Source of the DNA: a virus | Length of the DNA stretch: 43,170 nucleotides | IMG/VR virus record: IMGVR_UViG_3300037041_002342 | Coordinates: 1-43,170 of that record | Strand: one strand, 5' to 3' | Shown: positions 16,774-25,090 of the stretch, in pieces | How positions within the stretch are numbered: position 1 is the stretch's first letter | How the letters are laid out: each line of letters begins with the position of its first letter | Made by a program: the position numbers and the translations under genes | The notes under the pieces: generated by a model | Told to the model about the DNA's origin: nothing | The model's input: the letters and a program-made list of their open reading frames with translations, nothing else | The model's database searches: none

Positions 16774-17255
16774 AGCATGTTGAGGTTTTCTTCAGTCCAT
16801 ACCTTGAACTCATATCCGAGGTTCAATGCATATTCCGTTGCGGCTGCCCACTTTGCCTTATTTATCACTATCGTCTTCAAGTGGTTCATGTACCTCTCCT
16901 GCGTCTTGAACGTCTTTGGGTTCTTTGCCTCAAAGACCGCCTGCTTCTTTGGCTTTATCTCTATCAGGTACTTCTTGGTCTCTCCATCGTTTGTCTTTAT
17001 GCTGCAGTAGAAGTCGACAAAGTACTTGTGCATCTTCTGGTCTATCGGAGAGAAGTAGTTTATTGCAACAGGCTCGCTTGACCAGTTTGCCACTAGAGGA
17101 GAGTTATCACACAGTGACATGAACTTCTTTTCCCATGAGGATCTGTATATTATCTTAGTCACGTCTCCCATGTACTTTTCAGGATGAGCCGGAACAAAGT
17201 ACCCCTGTCTGAATCCTGACTTTGGGTTTGGTGGTAGATCCTTTATATTTTTCAT
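16770..17255 (-). CDS. 4: Head completion nuclease-fold protein (T4 gp4-like)
   Basis: 161 residues against about 150 in T4. Gp4 acts late in head assembly, after packaging, to prepare the head for tail joining. Seen here: YRSSWEKKFMSLCD near residues 37-50, VANWSSEPVAINYFSPID, HKYFVDFYCSI and KYLIEIKPKKQ. The D in VDF and the E-x-K in LIEIKPK form a PD-(D/E)xK nuclease-like core, as in TnsA-type enzymes. The residues needed for catalysis appear intact. Starts MKNIKDLPPNPKSGF. First of a two-gene unit with the 209-residue protein, divergent from a small DNA-binding-like gene. Confidence 0.8.
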   Translation of the reverse strand: MKNIKDLPPNPKSGFRQGYFVPAHPEKYMGDVTKIIYRSSWEKKFMSLCDNSPLVANWSSEPVAINYFSPIDQKMHKYFVDFYCSIKTNDGETKKYLIEIKPKKQAVFEAKNPKTFKTQERYMNHLKTIVINKAKWAAATEYALNLGYEFKVWTEENLNML

Positions 17256-17260
17256 GACCT

Positions 17261-17272
17261 AATATATATAAT
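17261..17272. promoter_or_regulatory. Divergent TA-rich promoter element
   Basis: AATATATATAAT lies in the 35 bases between divergent starts at 17255 (minus) and 17291 (plus). On the minus strand it reads ATTATATATATT, ending 5 bases before the gp4-like ATG. Likely a late-type element usable in either direction. Confidence 0.45.
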
Positions 17273-17290
17273 CCAAATAACAACCTTAAC

Positions 17291-17539
17291 ATGAAAGAAG
17301 TGCTCAAGCAAATCAATAGCGATAGTGAAGCATTTGGCAACAAGCCAGCAAAGAAGATGTCCACCTACAGGATAGACGATGAAACAAAGAAGATCGCAGA
17401 TCTTGTTGTTGTCACTCGTTCACTCATGAACGGAAGCAGACCTGAATCATACACAAAGCTGATAAAGAACCTCATCAAAGAGGAGTGGCTTAGAATTAAG
17501 CAAGACATACACTTCCATCAGCTTCTAAAGGACTCTTAA
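17291..17539 (+). CDS. Small protein, possibly ribbon-helix-helix DNA binding
   Basis: 82 residues. The segment KMSTYRIDDETKKIADLVVV, followed by two predicted helices (ESYTKLIKNLIKEEWLR), has the beta-helix-helix look of MetJ/Arc-type regulators. It stands alone on the plus strand between the head-completion operon and the late sigma gene, and its stop overlaps the stop of that sigma gene (TTAA). It could regulate the nearby late genes, but the fold call is tentative. Confidence 0.6.
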   Translation: MKEVLKQINSDSEAFGNKPAKKMSTYRIDDETKKIADLVVVTRSLMNGSRPESYTKLIKNLIKEEWLRIKQDIHFHQLLKDS

Positions 17540-17886
17540 ATGTTTGAGAGGCCTTCGGTCTCATTTATGTTTATGATCTTGATGTTCTGTGTTCTTCCTC
17601 TGAGCTTTTTCCAACCCTTTGCAAGTCCATTCTTTGCTATCTGTGTGTAGTACGCAAATGCATTGTTTGACTTCTCAGGGTTGAAGTTCCTCCAGTATCG
17701 TATGAGATCTTCTATGGCAAACGCTATGCAGTCTTGCCGATCTTCTTCGTACTTAAATTTTAGGACTTTTGATAGCTCGTTTGCTATGAGGATAAGCATC
17801 TTTAGTGCTTCTGGTGTGAGCTCATTCTTCTCTTTGGACTTTAATATCTCAGCAAAGAGTTTCTTTTGATCTATGTATTTGGACAT
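17536..17886 (-). CDS. 55: Late-transcription sigma factor (T4 gp55-like), short form
   Basis: 116 residues; T4 gp55 has 185. Gp55 directs host RNA polymerase core to late promoters of the TATAAATA type. Matching order to T4: YIDQKKLFAEI against NKELLQAI, LKMLILIANELSKVLKFKY against IGLAIMLIAEGLSKRFNF, DCIAFAIEDLIRYWRNFNPEKSNN then AFAYYTQIAKNGLAKGWKKL against the T4 [29 protein letters not shown] region. This covers the sigma region 2-like part. The T4 C-terminal clamp-binding tail has no counterpart because the protein ends soon after. It is the likely reader of the ATATATA elements in this window. Confidence 0.78.
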   Translation of the reverse strand: MSKYIDQKKLFAEILKSKEKNELTPEALKMLILIANELSKVLKFKYEEDRQDCIAFAIEDLIRYWRNFNPEKSNNAFAYYTQIAKNGLAKGWKKLRGRTQNIKIININETEGLSNI

Positions 17887-17891
17887 AGTCT

Positions 17892-17897
17892 ATTATA
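17892..17897 (-). promoter_or_regulatory. Host-type -10 box (TATAAT) before the gp55-like gene
   Basis: The minus strand reads GGCTATAATAGACTATG, so an exact TATAAT ends 5 bases before the ATG at 17886. No good -35 box at 17 bases was found. Expression of the late sigma factor by host-type polymerase before late genes would make sense. Confidence 0.4.
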
Positions 17898-17916
17898 GCC
17901 CATCAATCTTTTTTTG

Positions 17917-18216
17917 TTACGACAACGACTTGATGTTTGATGCAAGGCGGTAGTATATCTCTTGAAGCCCGTTTGTGTTGACATCAATGTCATTCAGGTC
18001 ATGTATGACACCGTTCAAGGTCTTCAGCATATCATTTAGCTGATCGATCTTTGTGTATATGCTGAGCTTCTTCTGCTCGCGATCTATTTCTTTCTTTACG
18101 TTTATTATCTGACCATGATAATCCACGTCATCAGCGTTTATGTGGCCTTCAAAAAAAGAAGACTGATCCTGTGAATCAGTCTTCAAGAAAGAATTTACAT
18201 CCTTTATGTTCTTCAT
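17917..18216 (-). CDS. Hypothetical protein, 99 residues
   Basis: Starts MKNIKDVNSFLKTDSQDQSS, similar to the beginnings of the leader-bearing head proteins (MKNIKNIESF), but no hydrophobic-Asn-Glu cleavage point follows; HINADD is the nearest. The rest is a charged helix likely to form a coiled coil (KKEIDREQKKLSIYTKIDQL). Lies 10 bases after the 852-residue gene. Could be a small internal or scaffold protein. Function unknown. Confidence 0.65.
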   Translation of the reverse strand: MKNIKDVNSFLKTDSQDQSSFFEGHINADDVDYHGQIINVKKEIDREQKKLSIYTKIDQLNDMLKTLNGVIHDLNDIDVNTNGLQEIYYRLASNIKSLS

Positions 18217-18226
18217 ATTGGTTTAG

Positions 18227-20785
18227 TTAAGCTTCATCGATTGCGCCGCCGTATGATCCGAGAAGTTCTTCGTCTTCTTCGTTCTCTTCAAACTGGATCT
18301 CAAGCTCTTCTTCCTCTTCTGGGTAATCATCCATTTCGTAGCCATCAATGTCCTCTGGATTTGCCAGAACGACTTGCCTGCTTCCGTATCCTGGATTCAT
18401 TCTTGATTCCTCTTCGTAGTCGTGAAGATCCTCTTCGCCTTCCTTTTCCATTTCAATCTCTGCAGACTCAATGTCTTCATCGATCTCTTCTACTTCTTCC
18501 ATATCTTCATCTTCTTCCATTTCATCGCCTTCTTCCATGCCTTCTTCCATATCTTCTTCCATTTCATCGCCTTCTTCCATGCCTTCTTCCATATCTTCTC
18601 CACCAAAGTCAGGCTGACGATCTACTGGAATTGGAACAACGATATCATCGTCTTCGTCATCCCAGAACTCTGCATCAAAGTCATCATCGTCAAAGTCCTC
18701 TTCATCATCATATCCGTAGTCATCTTCAGAGTCCATCTCGTCATAGTCAGCAAAGTCATATCCATGTCTTGCTTCTTCTACTTCTTCTTCTACTTCTTCC
18801 TCTTCAACGTTCTCGTCAATCTCTGGATTGTAGTCTTCGTGGCCCTTTGCTGCCATCTTTCCAAATGTCTCAACATCTTCTTCGTATGTCTTTCCAAACT
18901 CTGTATGTCTCACAACATTTGAAGGATCAGTTGTCATGCCCTTTACGTCATCTACTGATATGCTAACGACGTCATCAAGGTTATCTACATCCTCATCAAG
19001 ATCTTCTGACTCCTTGACCATCTTCTTTACATCTGTGTGCTTTCCAAGAGGCTTTGCATTTGAACCCTGGATCATCTGAAGGTCAACTTCAGGAGATGAT
19101 GTTGCGCTCTTTTTTACCATTGTTTCGAGAACATCGATGTCCTTATCAATGCATTGGATTGTTTCTCCATTGTTGAGAAGAACGATGAACTTTCTATCAA
19201 CCCCGTCAACAGAAAGAACCGTACCTGTTCCCTTTGCTCTGACCTTTACAGTGTCACCAACAGAAGGAAGTGGAACGTTTGATGATGCCTCATTGAGCTT
19301 CTTTGAAACTGTTGCATACTTTCTCTTGAGATCTCTAAGTTCTTCCTGAAGAGATTCCTCAAGCTGCATGATGGTCTTGCTCTCTCTGATGTCCTCATCG
19401 TTTGCCTTTTCGTGTGCAATCTTCTTGAGTTCCTTCTCAACAAGAACGATCTTGTTGAACAGTCCAGTTGAGATCTTTTGGAGCCTATTGATCTCCTTGT
19501 TCTCTTCTGAAAGCGTCTCAACGAATGACTCAGATATGTCATATGAAAGCGTGTCCCATACGAAGTTCTTGAGCTGTGTTGCTGTTGAGAACTGTGCAGT
19601 CTTGTTTTCATTCATTGAAGGGTTGACGTAGTTAACAAGGTAGTTTTTGCCCTTGAAAACATTTATCTTAACGCCTTCATAGATGTTCGATGTTATCGTC
19701 TTAGAGAAGTCGATCTCCATGAGCTTATCAATGTTCTCATGGATTGTAAGAACATCAACTAGGCCTCTGCTGTATGCAGGATCGATGATTGATGAAACCG
19801 CAGCCTTGTGCTTGAGTTCTTCCCTTGTCAGAGATGTTCCATTGAGTTCAATTGATCCATTCTCATTGATCTTTACCGTATCGCGACCCATGAACATCAC
19901 AACAGTGTCTCCCTGTACAGAGAGGTTCTTTGACTTTGACACTGCGTTGATTGCATAAAGCGATGGTGAATTCTTCTGAGCCTCTGATTCTGTCATTGGA
20001 ACCATTGTTTCACCATTCTTTATATAGAATGCTCCATCAAGAAGGATGAAGTCTGCAGACTCCTTGATGTCAACAAATCCGACAGAAGGCTTGACTGTGC
20101 ACTTTGAAGTGTTTGCAAGCATGTTGAATCCACCGAATGAATTCTCAATAAGCCTGAGGTTGTTTGCAAGCTTGTTGATGTTGGTGTCAAACTTATACCT
20201 GTCAAGTTCCTGGATGATCATCTTCCTTGAACCGCTTGTCCTGTCCATGACATATGCATCAAGCTTTTCGATCAGTGTGCCGTATATGAAGCTGTTCCTT
20301 GATGCCTTTATCACGTCAACAGAAGACTTAACAAGGATGTCCTCGCTGAGCTCATTCTTTTGAGACTCAAGTACTTCATACTCACTCTTAACAACTGGGT
20401 CCCAAAGAAGGGGCTTGAGGTTGTTGAGGTAGTTCTCAATGATGAGGTAATCAGGGTTGACTTCGCTGAGCTTCTTGAACTGGTTGATCGGTCCCTTCAG
20501 ATGAGGGTAGTTAGAAACTCCGCTTTCCGTCAGTATCCTGTCTGCAGACTTCTTGATGCCCATATCTAGGAGCGAAAGAAGCCTCGACTCGTTTGAGACG
20601 AATGATTTTACCGCAATGTCTGATGTGTACGCTGAAAGCTTATCGATAGCAATCTGCGAAAGATTCTGATCAGGTATGCTGTCTGCCATCTCAATGAGAG
20701 ACTCGCATATACGCCTAACGGCGCCCTTTACGGTTTTATTGGACAGTGTAGCCAGACGTGATTTAGCTGTGTTCATTGGAACCAT
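18227..20785 (-). CDS. Large structural-type protein with acidic low-complexity tail, 852 residues
   Basis: Start at ATG 20785 (ATG 20776 is possible). About 500 residues of mixed helical sequence are followed by a short beta-rich stretch (VGDTVKVRAKGTGTVLSVDG, near residues 513-532) that looks like an SH3-like barrel, then about 230 residues very rich in Glu and Asp with MEEGDEMEE-type repeats. A LNE-Ala site near residue 498 matches the presumed prohead protease specificity and would separate the acidic half. Scaffold or prohead-core proteins are often acidic and processed, which is one possibility. No known family recognised. Own late-type element upstream. Confidence 0.8.
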   Translation of the reverse strand: MVPMNTAKSRLATLSNKTVKGAVRRICESLIEMADSIPDQNLSQIAIDKLSAYTSDIAVKSFVSNESRLLSLLDMGIKKSADRILTESGVSNYPHLKGPINQFKKLSEVNPDYLIIENYLNNLKPLLWDPVVKSEYEVLESQKNELSEDILVKSSVDVIKASRNSFIYGTLIEKLDAYVMDRTSGSRKMIIQELDRYKFDTNINKLANNLRLIENSFGGFNMLANTSKCTVKPSVGFVDIKESADFILLDGAFYIKNGETMVPMTESEAQKNSPSLYAINAVSKSKNLSVQGDTVVMFMGRDTVKINENGSIELNGTSLTREELKHKAAVSSIIDPAYSRGLVDVLTIHENIDKLMEIDFSKTITSNIYEGVKINVFKGKNYLVNYVNPSMNENKTAQFSTATQLKNFVWDTLSYDISESFVETLSEENKEINRLQKISTGLFNKIVLVEKELKKIAHEKANDEDIRESKTIMQLEESLQEELRDLKRKYATVSKKLNEASSNVPLPSVGDTVKVRAKGTGTVLSVDGVDRKFIVLLNNGETIQCIDKDIDVLETMVKKSATSSPEVDLQMIQGSNAKPLGKHTDVKKMVKESEDLDEDVDNLDDVVSISVDDVKGMTTDPSNVVRHTEFGKTYEEDVETFGKMAAKGHEDYNPEIDENVEEEEVEEEVEEARHGYDFADYDEMDSEDDYGYDDEEDFDDDDFDAEFWDDEDDDIVVPIPVDRQPDFGGEDMEEGMEEGDEMEEDMEEGMEEGDEMEEDEDMEEVEEIDEDIESAEIEMEKEGEEDLHDYEEESRMNPGYGSRQVVLANPEDIDGYEMDDYPEEEEELEIQFEENEEDEELLGSYGGAIDEA
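18511..18594. repeat. Exact 42-bp tandem duplication in the acidic tail
   Basis: 18511-18552 and 18553-18594 are identical. On the minus strand each copy codes for 14 residues of Met/Glu/Gly/Asp-rich sequence (MEEGMEEGDEMEE). In frame, so likely a recent slippage or recombination event. Confidence 0.9.
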
Positions 20786-20800
20786 ATATTTTTCTCTGAT

Positions 20801-20809
20801 TTATATATC
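20801..20809 (-). promoter_or_regulatory. Late-promoter-like element GATATATAA
   Basis: The minus strand reads TGATATATAAATCAGAG, 15 bases before ATG 20785. This copy contains TATAAAT, closest in the window to the T4 late consensus TATAAATA. Confidence 0.55.
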
Positions 20810-20829
20810 AGTTAGTTTTGAAAAGTTTG

Positions 20830-22335
20830 TTACATCGTGCTCCGGCTGATGTTCGTGGAGCTAACGTCCTTGAACAGCCTTAGGTTTACATTAAGTCCAT
20901 CCGGAAGAGGTATATTGCTCCAGAAGTCCAGAACTATTACGCTGAAGTTATCATCAGATCCGTAGACTATTGTGCACAGATCATTCTCAGTTATTGAACC
21001 CTTTCCTGAAACGTATTGTACTGCCCATACAGAAGATGTTACGTTTCCATTTGAGTCCAACTGGTTGTCTGCGGAAAGTATCTTAAATGTCACAGAAGCC
21101 TCTCCAGTCTTGTTCACTATTGTAGCGAGCCTGCTGAATCTGCTCTCTGTCATATAGACCGACTTCAGCCACTTGGTCAGATTGTTTGAATTGAAGTCTG
21201 TTCCACTTATTGTTATCTCAGTGACCTGCTCAAATAAGTTTGGCTGATCCTCTGGGTCTACAACTCCTGGGACATCAACATTGAACTTTATGTTTCCTGT
21301 AGAAACAGGTGATGTTGATGGAACATACTCAAAGACCTGGAAGTGTGCCTCCGAAGGAAGAACCAACACAGAGTAGTCAGTGATCCTGTTGTATATTATT
21401 GATAGGTCATCACTGTCAACTATGGGAATCGTGATAGTGTTTCCTGATCTTACAGCAGGCCCGTCCGTTGTGATGGTGAACGATTTTCCGTTATCTGGAT
21501 TCTTTACCGTCAGATACTGGCCAGGCATTATCTTGGTTTCATCGATGTAAGAATCAAAGACAATTGTCATCGATCCTGGATCTATTGAAGAGCTTGCACT
21601 AAGCCTTGGATTGTCGTCCTTTGCCTGCTCCCTCTGTCTGTAGATCTCTTGGCTCGAACTGAACGTCTGCATGCTGTTGCCCTTGAAGAACTCTGTCGTT
21701 TGATCGATCACAGGAAGGTACGTCTCTACCTCTATGGTGAAAGACATCTTTATCCTCTGATCGTCTCCGTAGCTGTATGAATACGGCTTCTCTCCAGGAA
21801 GCGGTGCAGGGATCATTGCCCTTGCAGGTATCCTTATCGATTCGTATCTGAAGCTGAACGGTATGGTCTTGAAGAACTCAGAAAACGCAACCTGGGCTAT
21901 TCTAAAGTAGTCCAGAAGTATGTCTACTATCACATCAACCTGGAACTGAACCCTCAATGGAACTGCTATGGCCTGTGCTGAATACGTTTTCATTGCTCCA
22001 TCAACAAGCTTCTGATACTCTATCCTGACGTAGTTGTTCGTGAGTGAATCCTCTGGCATCTCTATGCCTGCAATGCTGACAACTCCTCTTGGTATCGGGT
22101 CATAGTTTCCGTCTGCAAAGTCAAACTTGCAGTTATCCATGTTTATGAAGTTGTCCTGTATGAACCTTCCATCACCAACAAGGCTGAAGTAGAAATCAAG
22201 GCTGAATGGCCTTGACTCGGTAGGGCTCACAACGACGTCGTACCTTATCCTCTCATTGAGTGCATTTATGAATGCAACAACGAGCGCTCTAAAGAACACG
22301 TTGTCCGAGTTTGTTTTGAAGTTGAATGGATTCAT
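20830..22335 (-). CDS. Possible tail sheath stabiliser / tail completion protein (gp15-like N-terminal region)
   Basis: 501 residues. The first 230 or so follow the layout of T4 gp15: SVDFYF-like strand (SLDFYFSLVG), VPLRVQFQVDVIVDILLDYF (in T4 a conserved strand then the bilateral ‘QIVEQILPYF’ helix), then SFRYESIRIPARAMIP and RIKMSFTIEVETYLPVIDQ, like the RRIEWSLTFEVNG-PP segment. The remaining 270 residues are beta-rich and have no clear match, making it nearly twice the T4 length. It would cap the tail tube and sheath. The match is by eye and moderate. The gene starts 14 bases after gp46 and has its own late-type element. Confidence 0.5.
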   Translation of the reverse strand: MNPFNFKTNSDNVFFRALVVAFINALNERIRYDVVVSPTESRPFSLDFYFSLVGDGRFIQDNFINMDNCKFDFADGNYDPIPRGVVSIAGIEMPEDSLTNNYVRIEYQKLVDGAMKTYSAQAIAVPLRVQFQVDVIVDILLDYFRIAQVAFSEFFKTIPFSFRYESIRIPARAMIPAPLPGEKPYSYSYGDDQRIKMSFTIEVETYLPVIDQTTEFFKGNSMQTFSSSQEIYRQREQAKDDNPRLSASSSIDPGSMTIVFDSYIDETKIMPGQYLTVKNPDNGKSFTITTDGPAVRSGNTITIPIVDSDDLSIIYNRITDYSVLVLPSEAHFQVFEYVPSTSPVSTGNIKFNVDVPGVVDPEDQPNLFEQVTEITISGTDFNSNNLTKWLKSVYMTESRFSRLATIVNKTGEASVTFKILSADNQLDSNGNVTSSVWAVQYVSGKGSITENDLCTIVYGSDDNFSVIVLDFWSNIPLPDGLNVNLRLFKDVSSTNISRSTM

Positions 22336-22342
22336 TATTGGT

Positions 22343-22351
22343 CTATATATC
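22343..22351 (-). promoter_or_regulatory. Late-promoter-like element between gp46 and the tail gene
   Basis: The minus strand reads TGATATATAGACC. The TGA is the gp46 stop codon (22352-22350). It ends 7 bases before ATG 22335 and marks the switch from replication to structural genes within the minus-strand run. Confidence 0.55.
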
Positions 22352-24020
22352 AGCTTATCTTCTCTAGTTCAATGGAAGAGAACCCATTGTTCTTGCTTGC
22401 CCTAAGTATGTAGTCAAACTCCTCGTGAGGAAGAGATGAATGGTTCACAACTATAGTGTTGAGCTTCAGCTCCCTTGTTATCTTTCCAAGGCTTCTGATC
22501 ATGTGGTAAACGTTGTTAGTGTCAACGGATGAAAACACTTCATCCAGGAAGAGGATGTTAAGCATCGGAAACTTCATCTTGACAAGCTTTATCAGTGAGA
22601 GAAGGACGACTATGTCAACCTTCTTCGTCTCTCCTGTCGAGAGAGAAACTGGAGATATCTCTTCTCCTAGGTGTGTTAGGACTGCATTGAACTCCTCATC
22701 AAACCTTATGTCATAGTCAACGCTCATCTCAATGCATAGATCCTTGATGTACTTGTTGAACATAGGAAGTATGCTCTGTATCGCAAGCTGCTTTACACCC
22801 TTCTCTCCGAGGAGCTGGTCAACAACCTTGTTGAAGTTTACCATGGATTCTGCCTTTGCCTTCTCCTTGACCTTCTCAGAGAGCATCTGTTCGTTCTCCT
22901 GGATCATGTCTCTGATGGCCTTTGTGTCCTCACTGACATTCTGCTTTCTTGCAAGCTCATCCATCTCCCTCTTCACAGAAGAGAGTGTGGCCTTTATCTC
23001 TGCTTCCTTCTTGTAGAACGACCTCTCAACTGTCTGTACCTGTTCCCACTTCTCAAGCACCTTTTCGTAGTCTGGCATGACCTGATCGACCATCGATCTC
23101 ATAGTCTCCATCTGGGACGAAAGCTCCTGCTTCCTCATCTCACTGAAGCCCTCTTCCAGATCACGCTCACATGTAGGACACGTCTTCTTATCGAAGAACT
23201 TTATCTTCTCCTCAAGGCTCTTCAGTTCATACTTTGATGAACGAATTGTGTCCTCCATCGACGACTTCTTCTTCTGGACGACATCCTTGACAGAATCAAT
23301 CTTCTCCTTCTCTTCCCTTGACGAAACGATGGATTGTTCGAGCTCCTTTGCCCGGTCTTTCAGTTCGTTTACTGTCGTGGTCTTCTGCTCATTGAGCCTT
23401 TTTTCTGTCTCCTTGAGCCTTGCGCTGTTCTTCTCAATCGATGATTCAAGCCAGTCCATCTCTGCCGACACAGAGTCAAGCATCGACTTTACTTCCTTTG
23501 CATCAGACTTTAGAAGCTCTCGCATCTGGTTGATGACATCAAGAGAGAACAGCCTGTCAATTATGCCCCTCTTATCAGAGGGCGACATGTTTATGAAGCT
23601 CTTGAAGTCGTTGATGTTCAAGGATATGAGGTTGTCAAAGACGTAGTATGGCATCCCATACAGCTCATCCTCGAGGTAGTCCTGAACGTTCTTCTTTCCG
23701 GACTCATCGTACCTCTTTCCATCAACGGTGACCTCAAGCGTAGTTGGAGCGACTCCGCGCTCTATGACTATCTGACGCCCCTTTGACTCCAGCTCAACGC
23801 GGACCCAGCCGTTCTTGTTCTTTCTGTTTGCAAGGTCCTTGAGCTTCTTGTTGTTGACCTTTCCATAGAGGCCAAACGTTATGCATGAGAGGAAGCTGGA
23901 CTTGCCTGTTGCATTCTCTCCCATGAGCATGTAGAAGCCTGGGTTGTTCTCAAAGTCTATCGTCTGTACCCGGTTTCCGTAGGATGTTATGTTCCTCCAA
24001 AGGACTCTCTTTATCTTCAT
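22350..24020 (-). CDS. 46: Recombination endonuclease ATPase subunit (gp46, SbcC/Rad50-like)
   Basis: 556 residues, near the 560 of T4 gp46. With gp47 it resects DNA ends for recombination-dependent replication and host DNA breakdown. Walker A GENATGKSS at 34-42, long coiled-coil arms at about 170-440, zinc hook CPTC at 281-284, ABC signature LSTGETKK at about 460-467, and Walker B with D-loop NILFLDEVFSSVD at about 487-499. All key residues are intact. Overlaps gp47 by ATGA, so the subunits are translationally coupled. It is the last replication gene before the tail and head genes. Confidence 0.95.
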   Translation of the reverse strand: MKIKRVLWRNITSYGNRVQTIDFENNPGFYMLMGENATGKSSFLSCITFGLYGKVNNKKLKDLANRKNKNGWVRVELESKGRQIVIERGVAPTTLEVTVDGKRYDESGKKNVQDYLEDELYGMPYYVFDNLISLNINDFKSFINMSPSDKRGIIDRLFSLDVINQMRELLKSDAKEVKSMLDSVSAEMDWLESSIEKNSARLKETEKRLNEQKTTTVNELKDRAKELEQSIVSSREEKEKIDSVKDVVQKKKSSMEDTIRSSKYELKSLEEKIKFFDKKTCPTCERDLEEGFSEMRKQELSSQMETMRSMVDQVMPDYEKVLEKWEQVQTVERSFYKKEAEIKATLSSVKREMDELARKQNVSEDTKAIRDMIQENEQMLSEKVKEKAKAESMVNFNKVVDQLLGEKGVKQLAIQSILPMFNKYIKDLCIEMSVDYDIRFDEEFNAVLTHLGEEISPVSLSTGETKKVDIVVLLSLIKLVKMKFPMLNILFLDEVFSSVDTNNVYHMIRSLGKITRELKLNTIVVNHSSLPHEEFDYILRASKNNGFSSIELEKIS

Positions 24021-25090
24021 TTCTCAAGACCTCGTGTTTCCATGACTCGTTTGTGGAGCGTAGCTGTGTACTTTTTAAGGGCTTCTTTTAGCTTTGTTTC
24101 ATAAGAAAGGGATTCAATGAACCTCTCTGTTATGTGCATGAGGTCAAGATCATAGCCCTCTTCTAGCATGTTCTCGTCTGTGAGAACTATGGATGATGTT
24201 GCCATGTTAGTCTTGAACGACAGCTTCCTGTGAAACCCTTCAAGGTGCGACTCAAGCTCTTGGAAAGGAAACTCAATTGCCTGGTTCTCATCAAGATAGA
24301 TGTCAACAAAGTTGTTATTGCACTTTGACCTGAGATCTTCAAGCGTCATCTCAAGCACCTCATCAACATTGAACCTGACGAACCTAGGAGATATTGGATT
24401 CTCAATGAACTCCTCTGTCCCTGCTTCCGTGTCAAGCACCCAGTATCCCTTGTGGTTTCCTATGTCTGACCTTGTCAGCTCATATGGGCATCCAACGAAG
24501 TTTACGTTCCCTACCTTTTGTCTGTAGTGGATGTGCCCAGTGTAGACCTTCTTAAACGACTTGAACTCCTTGACCTCGTTTCCGTGGTCAATCTTTGTCC
24601 ACTTGTTGAACTCAGCGCCCTTTACGTCTGTGTGGCAGAAGAGGTAGTCAGCCTTCTTGAACTGCAGAAGACACTCCTTCTCCTTCTCTGGATTTGCCCT
24701 CCATGGCATCATGAGCATGGACTTGCCTCCAAGCTGGATCATCTCAGGCTCCTCATACACAGTCACGTTTGGCAGCCAGCCAAGGGGCTTGACAGAGTTG
24801 ACGCTGTTGCTGTTAAGATCATGGCAGTCGTGGTTTCCAAGTATGACCCTGACTGGTGCTATCTTTGACATGGCTTCAAACACCTCCATGCCAAGGTTTA
24901 GGACCTTGAGGTTTATGCTCTGCCTTGAATCAAAAACGTCTCCTAGGTGAAATATCTCATCTCCTGGCTGCATCCTCTTCTTGACGTCGTCGATGAACCA
25001 GTCGAAGAAGAACGACCTCTGTATGTCCAGCCACTCAACAGAATTTGATCTGACACCAAAGTGTGTGTCTGATATGAGAAATATCTTCAT
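24017..25090 (-). CDS. 47: Recombination endonuclease nuclease subunit (gp47, SbcD/Mre11-like)
   Basis: 357 residues (T4 gp47: 339). Calcineurin-type phosphoesterase motifs are all present: DTH at 8-10, GDVFD at 50-54, GNHDCHD at 85-91, H153 in FCHTD and GHIH at 185-188, which bind two metal ions (usually Mn). It acts with gp46 as an end-processing nuclease. Start overlaps the upstream stop as TAATG and its stop overlaps the gp46 start, so the three genes are coupled. Confidence 0.95.
   Translation of the reverse strand: MKIFLISDTHFGVRSNSVEWLDIQRSFFFDWFIDDVKKRMQPGDEIFHLGDVFDSRQSINLKVLNLGMEVFEAMSKIAPVRVILGNHDCHDLNSNSVNSVKPLGWLPNVTVYEEPEMIQLGGKSMLMMPWRANPEKEKECLLQFKKADYLFCHTDVKGAEFNKWTKIDHGNEVKEFKSFKKVYTGHIHYRQKVGNVNFVGCPYELTRSDIGNHKGYWVLDTEAGTEEFIENPISPRFVRFNVDEVLEMTLEDLRSKCNNNFVDIYLDENQAIEFPFQELESHLEGFHRKLSFKTNMATSSIVLTDENMLEEGYDLDLMHITERFIESLSYETKLKEALKKYTATLHKRVMETRGLEK

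Noticed and set aside
17850-17872. QKKLF near the N-terminus of the gp55-like protein as a further clamp-binding motif
   Set aside because: It aligns with a helix at the same place in T4 gp55 and is not at a free C-terminus, so the likeness to the KKLF tails is probably chance.
18227-18966. Plus-strand open frame antisense to the acidic tail gene
   Set aside because: Leu/Arg/His-rich sequence produced by complementing GAA/GAT repeats; no start signal or domain.
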